64,000 nucleotides of DNA from Nocardiopsis gilva YIM 90087 (GCF_002263495.1 NZ_CP022753.1:1-64000); one strand, 5' to 3'; positions 1 through 9,236 are shown, numbered from the stretch's first letter. Made by a program: numbers and translations. Notes: a model not told the origin generated them from the sequence alone.

Positions 1-361
1 CACCGGGCGCTACGGCCTGGACGTCCACTGACGCGCTGGCCGATCAGCCCTGGGTGCGGTTCAGGATCGCGTCGGCGTTTCGGCTGCTTTGCTGCGGCTG
101 CTCTTCCGCCTTCGCTCGACGACTTCGCCCGGTGGTGTGGACGGCACAACGACCTCAGGTTCTGGTCGCTGTGGTCGTCGCCGTTGACGATGTGATCGAC
201 GTCGGTGGCAACACGTTCACAGCGTTCACCGTGCTCAATCCATGTGCATCTATAGCCATCCCGTTCAAGGACCCCGGCACGAACCGACGGCCACGACCGC
301 GGGAGTCTTGATCGCCGGGTGGAGTTTCGCCAACCAGACACCGCCACCCCAGACGCGACAA
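1..361 (-). pseudogene. HNH endonuclease, copy 1 (frameshifted, cut by window edge)
   Basis: Same gene as the intact copy at 36509-36871. A C run at 347-350 has four C instead of five, which shifts the frame just after the TTG start, and the stop codon lies one base outside the window. I read this as a sequence error, because the other copy is open from end to end. Confidence 0.75.
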
Positions 362-472
362 GGATCCCCAGGTTCACGATGTGTCCATTTGTGGCCAGGA
401 TCGGAGATCAGGACGCGTGCGGCTGCTATCACCTAGCGTGACTAGGATTCCCCTGAACAGACGGGAGCTCCC

Positions 473-730
473 ATGTACCAGGACCCGCGCTACCACCAAG
501 GCCAGTGGCAGCCGCCTCAGCACCCCCAGTACCCGCCGCCCTACCAGCAGCCGCAGCCACGCATGGTCAAGCGTGTGGAGAAACGGCGTGGTCTTGGGGG
601 GCTGGCGAACTCGACTCACCTGCTGCTGACGGTGCTCACATGCGGGTTTTGGCTGCTGGTTTGGATTCCGTGGTGGATCGTGCGGATGGTGATTCCCCGG
701 AAGCGGGTGACCCGGGAGTACTACCGCTGA
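473..730 (+). CDS. Small membrane protein, superinfection-immunity-like (copy 1, intact)
   Basis: A protein of 85 residues. The first 30 residues are rich in Pro, Gln and Tyr; a short basic stretch (about 31-40) follows, then two closely spaced hydrophobic segments around residues 46-72 and a basic tail. This Pro/Gln-rich head with a short hydrophobic hairpin is common in actinophage membrane proteins and resembles the superinfection-immunity family in outline, but I cannot prove membership. It lies on the opposite strand to its phage neighbours, between the HNH gene and the methyltransferase, with a GGGAG ribosome site before the ATG and its own hairpin terminator, so it looks like an independently expressed prophage cargo gene (moron). 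In copy 2 a G run is one base short and the frame is lost. Confidence 0.7.
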   Translation: MYQDPRYHQGQWQPPQHPQYPPPYQQPQPRMVKRVEKRRGLGGLANSTHLLLTVLTCGFWLLVWIPWWIVRMVIPRKRVTREYYR

Positions 731-760
731 TTACCAGCATCCAGCTAGGCCTCTGCAGAC

Positions 761-797
761 CCGGCCCTCGCGCGGACCCCTGGTAGACGAGGGCCGG
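761..797 (+). terminator. Hairpin after the small membrane protein gene (copy 1)
   Basis: CCGGCCCTCG (761-770) pairs with CGAGGGCCGG (788-797), a perfect 10-bp stem with a 17-base loop. It lies between the plus-strand membrane gene and the minus-strand methyltransferase, so it could stop transcription from both sides. There is no clear T tract. Confidence 0.6.
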
Positions 798-808
798 GAG
801 CGCGGGGG

Positions 809-1532
809 CTACGGGTGGTGGCCGGTTTCAGTGAGGCGTTGCCGGGCAACGTCGGCGGAGTGCGCGGCTACTTCGACGCCGACGAACTGCCGCCGTTCAA
901 GCAGCGCCGCGACGCCGGTCGATCCGGCCCCGGCGCACGGGTCCAGGATGGTCCCGCCGACGGGTGCAATCTTTACGAGCTCGCGCATGACCGCGACTGG
1001 TTTTTGCGTGATGTGCTGTCGCTGCTTGCCTCGCGGCTGCGAGCCTTCGAGTAGGCCGGGCAGGTAGATGGTCGGTGCGTGGCGGTAGGGCTGGCCGTGC
1101 GACGCCCACAGTACGTACTCACATTCGGCCTTGAATCCGTCCCGAACTGGGCGGCTGATCGGCTTGTGCCACGGGATGACGCCGCGCCAGGTCCACCCGG
1201 CGGCCTGTAGTGCGTCGGACGTGACCGGTAGCTGTCGCCAGTCGGTGAAGACCAGGGCCGAGCCGCCGGGCGGGTGAGGCGCAGGCCCTCCGACAGCAGT
1301 AGCGCTAGCCAGGCGAGGTAGCCGCGCTGGTCGCGGTTGTCCCCGGCGAAGTCGGCGAGGTCGTGTTGGGCGTCGCCGCTGACGTACTTGCCGCGTGCGG
1401 TGTCGCTGCGCCGCTCTGCGGGTGTGCGACCCCGCTGTTGTATGGCGGGTCGGTGATGAGGGCGTCGACGCTGCCGGTGGGCAGAGTAGGCAGGACCTGC
1501 AGGGCGTCGCCCTGGTGAACGATGGCGGTCAC
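809..1532 (-). pseudogene. DNA methyltransferase, copy 1 (frameshifted)
   Basis: Same gene as the intact copy at 37317-38042. Copy 1 is one base short in runs near 1265 (GGG instead of GGGG) and near 1431 (CCCC instead of CCCCC), so the frame breaks twice. Probably sequence error. Confidence 0.75.
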
Positions 1533-1681
1533 GCGTGCTCCGGTTGACGGAGGGGTCCGCTCCGGAAATACGAACGGCCCGGTTCGTCCCATGGACGGCG
1601 CCGGGCCTACATTGGTCGATCTGTGGACACAGTTATCCCGCAATTAAGGTAGCGCCTGTGGATAACTCGCGCAACTGTTGA

Positions 1682-1968
1682 TCACAGCTTCCACATCGGG
1701 TCATAGTCGGGATGGCTGCTGTAGACCTGGGCCATGTGATGGAGAACTTCCTTCAGTGCGCCGAGGGACTGATCTATCGGTAGGCTCGGGACCTTATCCT
1801 TCTGCCCTTCACCCAGCGGTAGTTTCCAAGAATGCGGGCTTTGGCTCGGATGTCAGCAACCAACTGCTCGTAGGGGTAAGGCTCGGCGGGGTATCCATGC
1901 GCCTTCGCCCTGTCCACCCGTTGGGCGTCTTCCTCCAGGCGCGCTCTTAGGAATTCTTCGATAGTCAT
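1682..1968 (-). pseudogene. DUF6221-like protein, copy 1 (frameshifted)
   Basis: Same gene as the intact copy at 38193-38480. A C run near 1806 is one base short, so the last third is out of frame. Confidence 0.7.
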
Positions 1969-2717
1969 GACGCCATCCTGCCGTCTTTACTAACCGCTTC
2001 GAGCCGCCCGTTCAGCCAGCCCCATTCGTGTTCCGGCCATGCCGGACGGCCGTACACCCAGGTCCCGCAGTCTGCGGGCGGCGGCGAGCACACATCCGAG
2101 GTGCACACGATCACCAGTGCGTTGGCGACGAGCCGCACGACTAGGGTTCTCTCCCCTCCTGCGGGCGCCTCGGACGTGACTCCCGGCACCATGCGCACAT
2201 CACAGAGAGCCGGTGTCCGTCGACGATTTCCCGAGCGCGCCCTCTAGTCGCGCCCGCATTCGGCGCACGGTGTGCTGGGCATCGTCGAGCGCCTCGTGAT
2301 CGATCTCGGCCGCAGCCGCCAAGTGCTCGCCGACGTGGGCGAGGTACAAGCCGAGCGCCGGGTAGTCGTAGGCCGTGGTCGGCGGAGCGAGAACATCGAC
2401 GCCAGCCGTCTCGGCGATGCGCTCGGCAAGCTCGTCAGCGGTGGTGAGCAGCTCGGTAAGGACGTCCAGGACATCGAGGTCCATCGGCGCCTTCGACCCT
2501 CCGAGGACGCTGTCACCTCGCTCGGCACGCTCGGTACGGACAAGCTCGTCGCGACGGCGCCGAGCGTCAGTGGCGGCGTGGCCTACCGGCCGGGGCGTGC
2601 CGTCCCGGGGATCCGGGACTGGTACAGGTCGGGCCAGCGGTCGGAGATCCACAGCAGGTCGGCGCGGACTTGGCCCAGCCTGCGCGCCCAGGTGACGGTC
2701 AGGGTCTCCGTGTTCAA
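1965..2717 (-). pseudogene. Hypothetical phage protein, copy 1 (frameshifted)
   Basis: Same gene as the intact 251-residue copy at 38477-39232. Three G/C runs (near 2184, 2226 and 2593) are each one base short in this copy. Read from copy 2. Confidence 0.7.
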
Positions 2718-2747
2718 CAGCGCTCCTCTTGGACGGGAAGGACGGGT

Positions 2748-2987
2748 TCAGGGTTCGCGGGTCTCAATGACGACATATGCGCCGTCCGGGTCGTCTTGGC
2801 CATCGTGGTTCTCGCGGTAGATATGGCCGGTGGGCTCCTGGTAAAGGTCGTAGCCGACCTCGCGCATCAGGAGCCGCACGTCGGCGCTGCCCGGATCAGC
2901 GGTGATGCGGGCGTCGAGGAGGTCGCGCAACCGCCGAAGGGTCATCGGGGAATATATGGCGTTCTCAGAAAGGGATGGGTTCGCCAT
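2748..2987 (-). CDS. Hypothetical phage protein, 79 residues (copy 1)
   Basis: A small hydrophilic protein that is intact and identical in both copies. The first half is helical-looking with Arg/Leu repeats; the second half is acidic and ends in a short beta-like stretch. I do not recognise a family. The start overlaps the end of the upstream 129-residue gene by 23 bases, which places it in the same early operon, downstream of the primase on the minus strand. Confidence 0.65.
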   Translation of the reverse strand: MANPSLSENAIYSPMTLRRLRDLLDARITADPGSADVRLLMREVGYDLYQEPTGHIYRENHDGQDDPDGAYVVIETREP

Positions 2988-3353
2988 CGTCAGCCTCCTT
3001 CTCCGTTGAAGTGAATTCCACTGCCAACTCCGGAATAGGCCCGGGACATTCGTGCGCGGCGAGCACGTGGTGGTGGCGCTGGCGTATTCGGAATTGGTCG
3101 CGCTCGGCGACCTCCTGGTGTTGTCCGGCGGGGAACAGGTCGTAGGTCAACCGGCCTGCCAAGCGAGCGTGGAGCTCCTGGGCGGGTCGAGCGAGACGGG
3201 GTCGAGTCGGACAGTCAGCGCGGCGAGGGGTGCGTCGAGGGCCAGGACGACCACGGCACGGCAGCGGGCGCAGACGTCGAGCTGGGCACGGAGTCGAGCA
3301 GTGGTCACCAGCACCCCTGTGACGGGTCGGGTGACGGATGACGGGTGTGACAC
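2965..3353 (-). pseudogene. Hypothetical phage protein with CxxC motif, copy 1 (frameshifted)
   Basis: Same gene as the intact copy at 39480-39869. A G run near 3182-3185 is one base short in this copy. Confidence 0.65.
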
Positions 3354-3506
3354 GTGGTTCGGGTTGAGCGGCTCGTGTGCGTGCGCATGCGCGCGTGGGA
3401 GGCGATGCGGCGAGAATCCGTCATATCTGTCATATGTGTCACCACCTGCCTTCTTTTTGGCTCCGACGTGTCATCGGATGTGTCATTGCCGGACGTGGAT
3501 GTGTCA
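3319..3506. repeat. Iteron-like cluster of TGTCA/TGACA motifs (copy 1)
   Basis: TGTCA occurs at 3428, 3437, 3469, 3481 and 3502, usually as (A)TGTGTCA or TGTCAT. On the other arm (about 3319-3352) TGACGG is repeated, ending in a GTGTGACAC inverted motif. No confident gene covers this stretch, which lies just past the 3' end of the primase-helicase gene. Short spaced repeats beside a replication gene suggest a replication origin or an operator array; the sequence alone cannot decide. The same cluster is at 39834-40022. Confidence 0.5.
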
Positions 3507-3586
3507 TGGGTGGGGTACTGCACGTTCTTCTGTGGCCGGCAGGGTGCTGACAGGTCATGTCGGGGGGGGCGGACGGGGTGACGGGT

Positions 3587-6103
3587 TCACCAGCCGCTCT
3601 CATCCGCCGTGTGGTTGAGGTGGACCCCGGCGTAGTAGCGGGTGGAGGCGGACCGCTTCGTGGTGACGCCGTGGCGTTTGAGCTCGGTGGTGAACTTCTT
3701 CGCCGAGACAGGCTCTTCTCCCTCGCTGCGGCACCAGGCCTCATAGGCGGCGCGGAGTTTGCCGCCGACGATGCTCATGTGCTGTTGCGAGGGGTCGCCG
3801 AGCGTGCACATGTCGGTGAGGAAGCGGGCGACGGTGTCCTGGTCTTGTTCGTAGGAGCGGGTGGCGAGGCGGACGCTCTCAGGTGTGGGAAGTCCTTGGG
3901 CGAGGTAGTCGGCGGCGCCGCGGATGAGCCAAGCGAGGATCGCCGGGCCTTCGCCGTCGACGAGCTTTTCCTCCAGGTGGGGGTCGCGGCGGTCTTCGGG
4001 GACGGTGTGCAGGAACGGGACGAGGCGGAGCCTTCGCCAGAACGCCGGTCCGCCGGTGCGCACCTGCGGCTGGTGGTTGCCCAGCAGCCACAGTGTGTGC
4101 GTCGGGGTGAAGCTGAAGAAGTCCTGTCTCATGAACCGGCCGGTGATGACGTCCCGGCCCGTGAGCATCTTGATGCGGGCCTCGGCGAAGCGCTGACCGT
4201 CGTCGAGTTCGGATGCCACGACCAGGCGTGCCCCGGCCAGCCGGGCTATCTCAGTGGGGTGGCTGTTGGCCGACGACGCCAGCAGCATCTCCGAAGGCGC
4301 GGAGATGGCGTAGCCGGTCTCGCCGATGCCGACGAGGCGCATGACGGTGTCGGCAAGCGTGCTCTTGCCGTTGGCGCCGTCGCCGAATGCGAAGGGGAGG
4401 AGCTGTTCGACCACGGTGCCGATGAGGGAGAGCCCGAGGAGGCGTTGCACGTAGGCGATCAGTGTGGGGTCCCCTCCGAAAGTGTCAGTGAGGAATTGGC
4501 CCCATCTCTCAGCCGGAGCGTCGAAGTCCGGGGCGACGAGCGTGGAGCGGGTGTGAAGGGCGGCAGGGTCGGGGGCGCCGAGGGTGCCGGTACGGAGGTC
4601 GACGACGCCCGACGGTGTGTTGAGCTGCCAGGGGTCGCCGTCGAGTTCGGCGAGTGGAGTGACGATGCGGGGGTCGGTCTGAGCTACCTTGACCATGGCC
4701 TCCAGCCCGCGGGCGGACAGCGATCGCGCCTTGTGCCCGGCGTCCTCCTTGGCCTCGTCGGGCAGGCTTCGTGCGATGGCGCGGGCGAGTTCGCGCACCC
4801 GGCCTCGGTCGTCCCACGTCCAGCGGTGGCCGTCCCACACCAACCAGCCCCTCTGAGGACAGTGACGCACCTGGTGAGCGTGCTCGTCGACCAAGCGCAG
4901 GGCGTTGCCGTCGTCGGTGCGGGTGTAGGTGTCGGGGCCAGCGGAGGGGGCGGGCTCGTCGACTGACAGCGCGGCGGTGCCCTCGATGGGCGCGGTTCCC
5001 GGCTGGGAAAAGCGGGTGCCGCCGACGAGGGTGAGCCGCGGCCGGGAGGGGTCGGGGGCAGGCTTGCCGTACCCGGCCTGCTTGAGCGCGCGGGCCGCGG
5101 CGCGGTAGTCGCCGCCGTGTTCGAGGAGGGCATAGGCACCGAACTTTGTGTACGGCGTCTCGCTGGCGAATTCCGCGCTCGTGGTGAACACGTACAGCCT
5201 GTCCCTGTCCTCGGCGCGGCCAGTGGTCGCTGAGACTCCCATGCGCTTGCCGGGGCGCCGCCAGTACCGGGTGCGCCCGGACGTCCACAGTTCGGTCCAC
5301 CCGTGCGGGGTGAGGATGTCGGACCAGTCGGTGCGGGCCTCGTAGTCGTCGCCGGGTGAGGTGCCACCGCCGGTCGAGGACGGGGTGGCGGTCTGAGGCA
5401 TTGCGGCGGGCGGCGGGGTCTCGTCGAGCATCCGAGCGAGCTCTAGGAGGGCGTCGGAGTGCTCCCGGTTGAGGACGGCGATGGTGTCGGGGCCACCGGA
5501 CTGCAGGGTCCACCGGCCGCCATTGGGGTGTACCGGGCCGTGCGACGGCGCGACGACGAGGAACCCGCCCTCTGACTTGGTCTCGATGAGGACCTGGGTC
5601 CTCTGGTTCGGGTTCTCGGCCAGCTCCTCGGCCGTGCTTGGGCGGCTGGCGAGTTTCGTGTTGGCAACGCCCTGGCCGTCGTCGACGCGCCAGAGCAGAT
5701 GCAGGCCACCGGACGCGGTCGACTCGGTGTAGCCGCCCATTACCTGGCGAAGGGCGTCTCCCAGGCCGCTGTTGTCGGCCAGCTCCACGTACTGGGCGAA
5801 GATCCCCTCGTCGACCGCGCGGCCTTCCACGTCCAGGGCGACGAGGCCGCCGGACACGGCCCCGGCGACGATGCCGACACCGGGGTGGCCGTGGGCGAAC
5901 CACGCGCGAACCCGATCCTCGCCGGGGCGGGCGGTCATGTAGTCGCGCCACCGGCCAGTGCCCGGGGCCTTGGTGCCATCTGAAGCGGCGGGGATGACGC
6001 ACAGCCCGGCGGCGTGGAGGGCCAGGGCAGCATTGAGCGTGTGGGGCACGTGGGTCCTGTCCGGGTCGTGCTGGTGGGGTTGCGGGTCGGTGGGGCCGCT
6101 CAT
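3587..6103 (-). CDS. Primase-polymerase / D5-type helicase (copy 1, intact)
   Basis: A phage replication protein of 838 residues. Residues about 20-190 match the bifunctional primase/polymerase (prim-pol) fold, with an acidic active-site strand reading ALDVEG near residue 88. A linker rich in Pro follows. The C-terminal half is a D5/P4-type superfamily 3 helicase with the P-loop GDGANGKS and a sensor region ending in WLLGNHQP. It should make primers and unwind DNA at the phage origin; an iteron-like cluster lies just beyond its 3' end. The ATG is chosen because it overlaps the upstream stop as ATGA. Copy 2 carries at least four run errors and is broken, so this copy is the one to read. Confidence 0.9.
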   Translation of the reverse strand: MSGPTDPQPHQHDPDRTHVPHTLNAALALHAAGLCVIPAASDGTKAPGTGRWRDYMTARPGEDRVRAWFAHGHPGVGIVAGAVSGGLVALDVEGRAVDEGIFAQYVELADNSGLGDALRQVMGGYTESTASGGLHLLWRVDDGQGVANTKLASRPSTAEELAENPNQRTQVLIETKSEGGFLVVAPSHGPVHPNGGRWTLQSGGPDTIAVLNREHSDALLELARMLDETPPPAAMPQTATPSSTGGGTSPGDDYEARTDWSDILTPHGWTELWTSGRTRYWRRPGKRMGVSATTGRAEDRDRLYVFTTSAEFASETPYTKFGAYALLEHGGDYRAAARALKQAGYGKPAPDPSRPRLTLVGGTRFSQPGTAPIEGTAALSVDEPAPSAGPDTYTRTDDGNALRLVDEHAHQVRHCPQRGWLVWDGHRWTWDDRGRVRELARAIARSLPDEAKEDAGHKARSLSARGLEAMVKVAQTDPRIVTPLAELDGDPWQLNTPSGVVDLRTGTLGAPDPAALHTRSTLVAPDFDAPAERWGQFLTDTFGGDPTLIAYVQRLLGLSLIGTVVEQLLPFAFGDGANGKSTLADTVMRLVGIGETGYAISAPSEMLLASSANSHPTEIARLAGARLVVASELDDGQRFAEARIKMLTGRDVITGRFMRQDFFSFTPTHTLWLLGNHQPQVRTGGPAFWRRLRLVPFLHTVPEDRRDPHLEEKLVDGEGPAILAWLIRGAADYLAQGLPTPESVRLATRSYEQDQDTVARFLTDMCTLGDPSQQHMSIVGGKLRAAYEAWCRSEGEEPVSAKKFTTELKRHGVTTKRSASTRYYAGVHLNHTADESGW

Positions 6104-6402
6104 CGGCGCGCGCCCTGCCACTGGCGGACCTGGTGGGCGTGGGTGCCGGGGTCGGTAGAGGTGACGTAGCCGATGGGCTCGATGACACCTCGGCGGCGGG
6201 CGTGGGCGAACCGGGCGCCGATGGCGGCGGTGCGCGCGTCGTCCGGGATTTGCGCGCGGATGTCGTTGGCGCTGAACGGCTTTCCGGTAGCAGCGGCGCG
6301 GGCGATGAGAAGGTCGATCGCGGCCACGTCATCCCCGGCGGCCTGCTCGGCGGCAGCCATCCCGGCATCCCTCAGTCGCTCCCCCTCGGCTGTGGTGTGC
6401 AC
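6100..6402 (-). CDS. Small helical protein upstream of primase (copy 1, intact)
   Basis: A protein of 100 residues that starts at GTG and overlaps the primase start by 4 bases (ATGA), so it is translationally coupled to it. The middle, about residues 30-80, looks like a small winged or helix-turn-helix fold: it has the pattern FSANDIRAQIPDDA, then an Arg-rich helix, then a GVIEPIGYVTS hairpin. That shape resembles replication-initiation helpers of actinophages, but no family is certain. It may load or guide the primase-helicase. Confidence 0.65.
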   Translation of the reverse strand: MHTTAEGERLRDAGMAAAEQAAGDDVAAIDLLIARAAATGKPFSANDIRAQIPDDARTAAIGARFAHARRRGVIEPIGYVTSTDPGTHAHQVRQWQGARR

Positions 6403-6499
6403 TGCTCCCCCTCGTCCTCGTCGTCGTGCGTGGCCGGTGCGTGGTGCCCGCCCGCGGGTTGCACGCGGCGTGTCCGACTGGATCCGGTCGGGCTGAGGT

Positions 6500-6600
6500 C
6501 CAGCTTGGGCGAGGCAGGGAGGGAGGCGGGAAGAGGCGCAGGGGAGGCGATTTTTCGCCTCGTGCGCCTCCCCCTACGCCTCCCTGGGCGCCTCCCCTGG
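6500..6600. repeat. GAGGCG-rich intergenic region with hairpin (copy 1)
   Basis: The 205-base gap 6403-6607 has no gene. Within it GAGGCG or its complement CGCCTC recurs about every 7-12 bases, and 6551-6568 forms a GAGGCGA/TCGCCTC stem around a TTTT loop. Placed just after the stop of the minus-strand ssDNA-binding-like gene, it could be a terminator or processing site. C runs here are one base shorter in copy 2. Confidence 0.45.
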
Positions 6601-6607
6601 TGACCTG

Positions 6608-7117
6608 CTACTTCTGCTGCAGGGACTTCAGCAGCGCCTGAACGGCGGGGTCGTTGGGGTCGGCCATCCCCGAAGCCGCCGCCGGGGCCTGGGCGGCGGG
6701 CGCCTGCTGTTGCGGCTGGGGCGCCGGGGCGGGCTGGGACACGGCGGGCTTCGCATGGGCGTCCAGCCACGCCTGGGCGCGCTGGGCGTCGGTGCCCTGC
6801 TCGTCGAAGGGCTGTAGCACCCACGCCTCAAAGCCGCTCGCGGTTGTGGCCTTGCCGATCCGGCCCAGCACCATGTGGGCGCCGGGCGTAAGGCGGTTGA
6901 CCAGGCCGCCGTGGGTCATCAGGACGCCCTCGCGCAGCTCGGCGTCGGCATCAAGGTCGACGACGTCCACCGTGGCGGCCGGGACTTCTTTGCCCTTGAA
7001 CTGGTCGAAGCGGTCTTCGATCTTGTGGCAGTTGGTGATCAGCACCAGGTGGCCGTCATGCTCGGCAGGCTTGAAGAAGCCTCCGCCACCGGAAGGCTGG
7101 GAGAAGGTGAAGGACAT
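6608..7117 (-). CDS. Putative ssDNA-binding/recombination accessory protein (copy 1, intact)
   Basis: A protein of 169 residues. The first 115 residues form a beta-rich core that resembles an OB-like single-strand binding fold (alternating hydrophobic strands LVLITNCHKI, ATVDVVDLD and MVLGRIGKAT). A flexible Pro/Gln/Ala-rich linker follows, then a short helix ending in LLKSLQQK. That domain order is what phage SSB-like proteins show, and it sits next to a RecB/Cas4-like exonuclease, so a role in phage recombination or replication is likely. The assignment is by shape and context, not a clear motif. Copy 2 is broken by a short G run. Confidence 0.55.
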   Translation of the reverse strand: MSFTFSQPSGGGGFFKPAEHDGHLVLITNCHKIEDRFDQFKGKEVPAATVDVVDLDADAELREGVLMTHGGLVNRLTPGAHMVLGRIGKATTASGFEAWVLQPFDEQGTDAQRAQAWLDAHAKPAVSQPAPAPQPQQQAPAAQAPAAASGMADPNDPAVQALLKSLQQK

Positions 7118-7132
7118 GGGTGTCTCCGTTTC

Positions 7133-7935
7133 CTATGCGGCCTTCGTGGCCTGGGTGGTGTTGGTGAGGTCGCCGGGGCAGCCGACGGACAGGTCGGTGC
7201 TGGCAGGACGCCACCACGGGCAGAACCGGCATGCGCTGGTTGCCGCGGCGGGAATGTGGGCCCACATCTGCGGGCGTGATTCGGGGTCCAAGGCGACGAG
7301 GGCGTCGCGGACGGAACCGAGGCGCTTGAGGGCGTTGAGGGCGACCTGGCGGTCGTAGGGCTCGGACCACACCCACATCCCGCCGAGCATCCCGCCGCGC
7401 GGATAGAACGCCAGAGCGACTGTCTGGGGGAAGAAGCCCAAACGCTCGAAGCCGAGGCCGTAGAGGTTGGCCTGGACCCGGTACTGTTCCCGGACTCCTT
7501 CGGCCTTGTACTTGCGCAGCGCGGAGTCACCGACGACCTTGTGGTCGATCACGGTATTCGTGGCGGTGTCGTAGGCATCGCACGACCCAGAAAGCCGGTA
7601 ACCCGATACGGATCCGTCGTCGACTTCCACGGGCTCTCAATGAGGAACCGTCCTGGCTCCTTGTCGTTGTGAAGCAGCAGGGCGTCAGCCAGCCAGGCGT
7701 GAGTGGCGGTACCGACGATGCTCGGCCAGGGGTCGCCGCCGTCGTTGACGGTCGGCCAGTCGAGGAGCTTGTAGGCCAGGCGGCGGGGGCACGGGTCGCC
7801 GACCTCCGAGGGGCCGATCCGGCGCTGACGGGAACGCGGCGCGTTAGCGGACGCGGCCATGATGACGTCGGTCAGCGTGCGCTTGATGCCCTCATTGGAG
7901 TCGGGCTCGACGGCACCGGGCTGGGTAAACATCAA
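7133..7935 (-). pseudogene. RecB/Cas4-like exonuclease, copy 1 (frameshifted)
   Basis: Same gene as the intact copy at 43639-44442. A G run near 7634 is one base short, splitting the gene into two overlapping frames. Confidence 0.75.
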
Positions 7936-8243
7936 GCCCCACCGTCCTCGACGTCGAGGAGGACGAACCGCCGGCCCGGCTCTCCGGTACGGGTGTATTC
8001 GGCGATCAGGTCCGGGTGCTCCCGGCGTAGCCGCCTCGTGTCGAGGCGCTCGACGGGTTTCGTCCAGCGGTAGGTGATCACCGGTCGCCCACCCACTCGA
8101 GCCTCGGTCGCCTCCCCCAAACGCCCCTTCAACTGCCCCTCGATGACGGCCTCAGTCTGCTTAAGCTCGGCGATCTGCGCGCGCACCTGGCGCAGCGCGG
8201 CGACCCAGGTCGCATCGTCGTCGAGATCGATGTGCACGTTCAT
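7932..8243 (-). CDS. Hypothetical phage protein, 103 residues (copy 1, intact)
   Basis: A small protein with an N-terminal alpha-helical part (residues 10-45, heptad-like Leu/Ala/Gln pattern that could form a coiled coil) and a basic C-terminal part with the sequence RPVITYRWTKPVERLD. It overlaps the exonuclease start by 4 bases (ATGA) and the upstream nuclease stop in the same way, so the three are one translation unit. The helix plus VITYRW pattern recalls small phage recombination-associated proteins, but no function is proven. Copy 2 has two short C runs and is broken. Confidence 0.6.
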   Translation of the reverse strand: MNVHIDLDDDATWVAALRQVRAQIAELKQTEAVIEGQLKGRLGEATEARVGGRPVITYRWTKPVERLDTRRLRREHPDLIAEYTRTGEPGRRFVLLDVEDGGA

Positions 8244-8709
8244 GCAGCTTCCTCCGGGCGTGCAGCGGCTCGCCGTACCCGGCCGCGCGCAGCAGCGCAG
8301 CTGCGGCGGAAAGGTGCATCCGGACCGGTGCAGTCACGGTGATGTCGGGGAGAGGGCGGCGGGCGCCGAGCAGTGCGGCCAATGTCGCTGCGTCCATGTG
8401 CGCCCACCACGACGCGGCTCTATCCGCACTGAACCCTGCCCGCTTGGTCACCAGCACGGCGACGTCGGCGCCAGCGTTGCGCCGCTCGGTCTCGGTCTCC
8501 TCCAGCCAATCCCGTATGAGGGAGTCTCCAGCGGTCTCCGCGCTCCTCCCGGACTTGACCTCCCACACGACGCCTGGGGTGCCGGTGATGTCGCCGCGGT
8601 CGGCCGCGCCGGACAGTGCGAGCCGCTCGGCATATGGCCACCCGTGTGGGCGTAGGAAGCGAACGACGGCGCTCTCGGCGGCGGTGCCGATCGCCTTGGA
8701 TCTGCTCAC
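8240..8709 (-). pseudogene. VRR-NUC-like nuclease, copy 1 (frameshifted near its end)
   Basis: Same gene as the intact copy at 44745-45215. CC instead of CCC near 8257 shifts the last few codons, so this copy reads through to a false C terminus. The catalytic part is unaffected. Confidence 0.7.
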
Positions 8710-8978
8710 GCGGCGTCCTCCTCTGCGCGCTTGCGCCGACGCGCCTCGACTCCGAGCCTCGACAATTCGAGGTAGAAGGCGGTTCGGTCGTTACGTGCTG
8801 CCTTGCGGCGGTCTTCCTCGGACATCACGCCGTCGGGGTCGACGTCACGTTCGTAGCTGGCCTCACGAGCCGTGTTGGCAGCGGCCAGCCGCTCGGCTCG
8901 GATCGGGGTGCGTGCCCAGGAGATGTGTGCTGCGCGACGTGCGATTTCCTTGCGCCGCTTGGGATCAGGGTGGGCCAT
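8706..8978 (-). CDS. Hypothetical basic phage protein, 90 residues (copy 1)
   Basis: A short, strongly charged helical protein, rich in Arg, Lys and Glu, intact in both copies. Overlaps of a few bases with both neighbours (start shared with the stop of the Cro-like gene, stop shared with the GTG of the nuclease gene) show it is part of the early leftward operon. I do not recognise a family. Confidence 0.6.
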   Translation of the reverse strand: MAHPDPKRRKEIARRAAHISWARTPIRAERLAAANTAREASYERDVDPDGVMSEEDRRKAARNDRTAFYLELSRLGVEARRRKRAEEDAA

Positions 8979-9226
8979 CAGTCGACCTCCACAACTTCGA
9001 AGAGGTCGTCGAATCGGCAGTTGAGGGCAAGGAGGGCTCGGGCGATCATCGAGGCCGACGGGGGCATCTCGCCGGTGCCGACACGCATGGCGGTGGTGTG
9101 GGAAACGCCCAGGGCTCTGCCCCGCGCGGTGTGGGTCGTCAGGCCCGCGGCGGTCATGCACCGCTCCCAATGTGTGCGGCGAACCGCAACTCGGGCGAGC
9201 GACTGCGGTCGCAAGATCGTGTGCAT
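8978..9226 (-). CDS. Cro-like XRE-family DNA-binding protein (copy 1, intact)
   Basis: An 82-residue protein. Residues about 33-75 form a compact helix-turn-helix (ARGRALGVSHTTAMRVGTGE) followed by the usual XRE helix pattern ALLALNCRFDDLFEVVE. It is transcribed away from the repressor gene at 9402 and its own ATG lies inside operator O1, so it fits the Cro role of a phage switch: first gene of the early leftward operon. Copy 2 has two short runs and is broken. The ATG at 9226 is preferred to a farther start because it sits at the same place in the operator as the repressor start does. Confidence 0.75.
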   Translation of the reverse strand: MHTILRPQSLARVAVRRTHWERCMTAAGLTTHTARGRALGVSHTTAMRVGTGEMPPSASMIARALLALNCRFDDLFEVVEVD

Positions 9227-9236
9227 GGACCGCACG
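9220..9236. promoter_or_regulatory. Switch operator O1 (copy 1)
   Basis: TGTGC-N7-GCACG, one mismatch from the perfect TGTGC-N7-GCACA of O2 and O3. It overlaps the start codon of the Cro-like gene. Confidence 0.6.

Noticed and set aside
3305-3523. 72-residue minus-strand gene over the TGTCA array
   Set aside because: Thr/Arg/Ser-rich translation of the repeats with no ribosome site or conserved pattern.
3557-4966. 469-residue plus-strand open frame opposite the primase gene
   Set aside because: Antisense shadow from high GC; the minus-strand frame has clear prim-pol and helicase motifs.
6500-6600. CRISPR array from the GAGGCG repeats
   Set aside because: Repeats are only six bases with irregular short spacing, and no cas operon is present; the Cas4-like nuclease belongs to the phage recombination genes.
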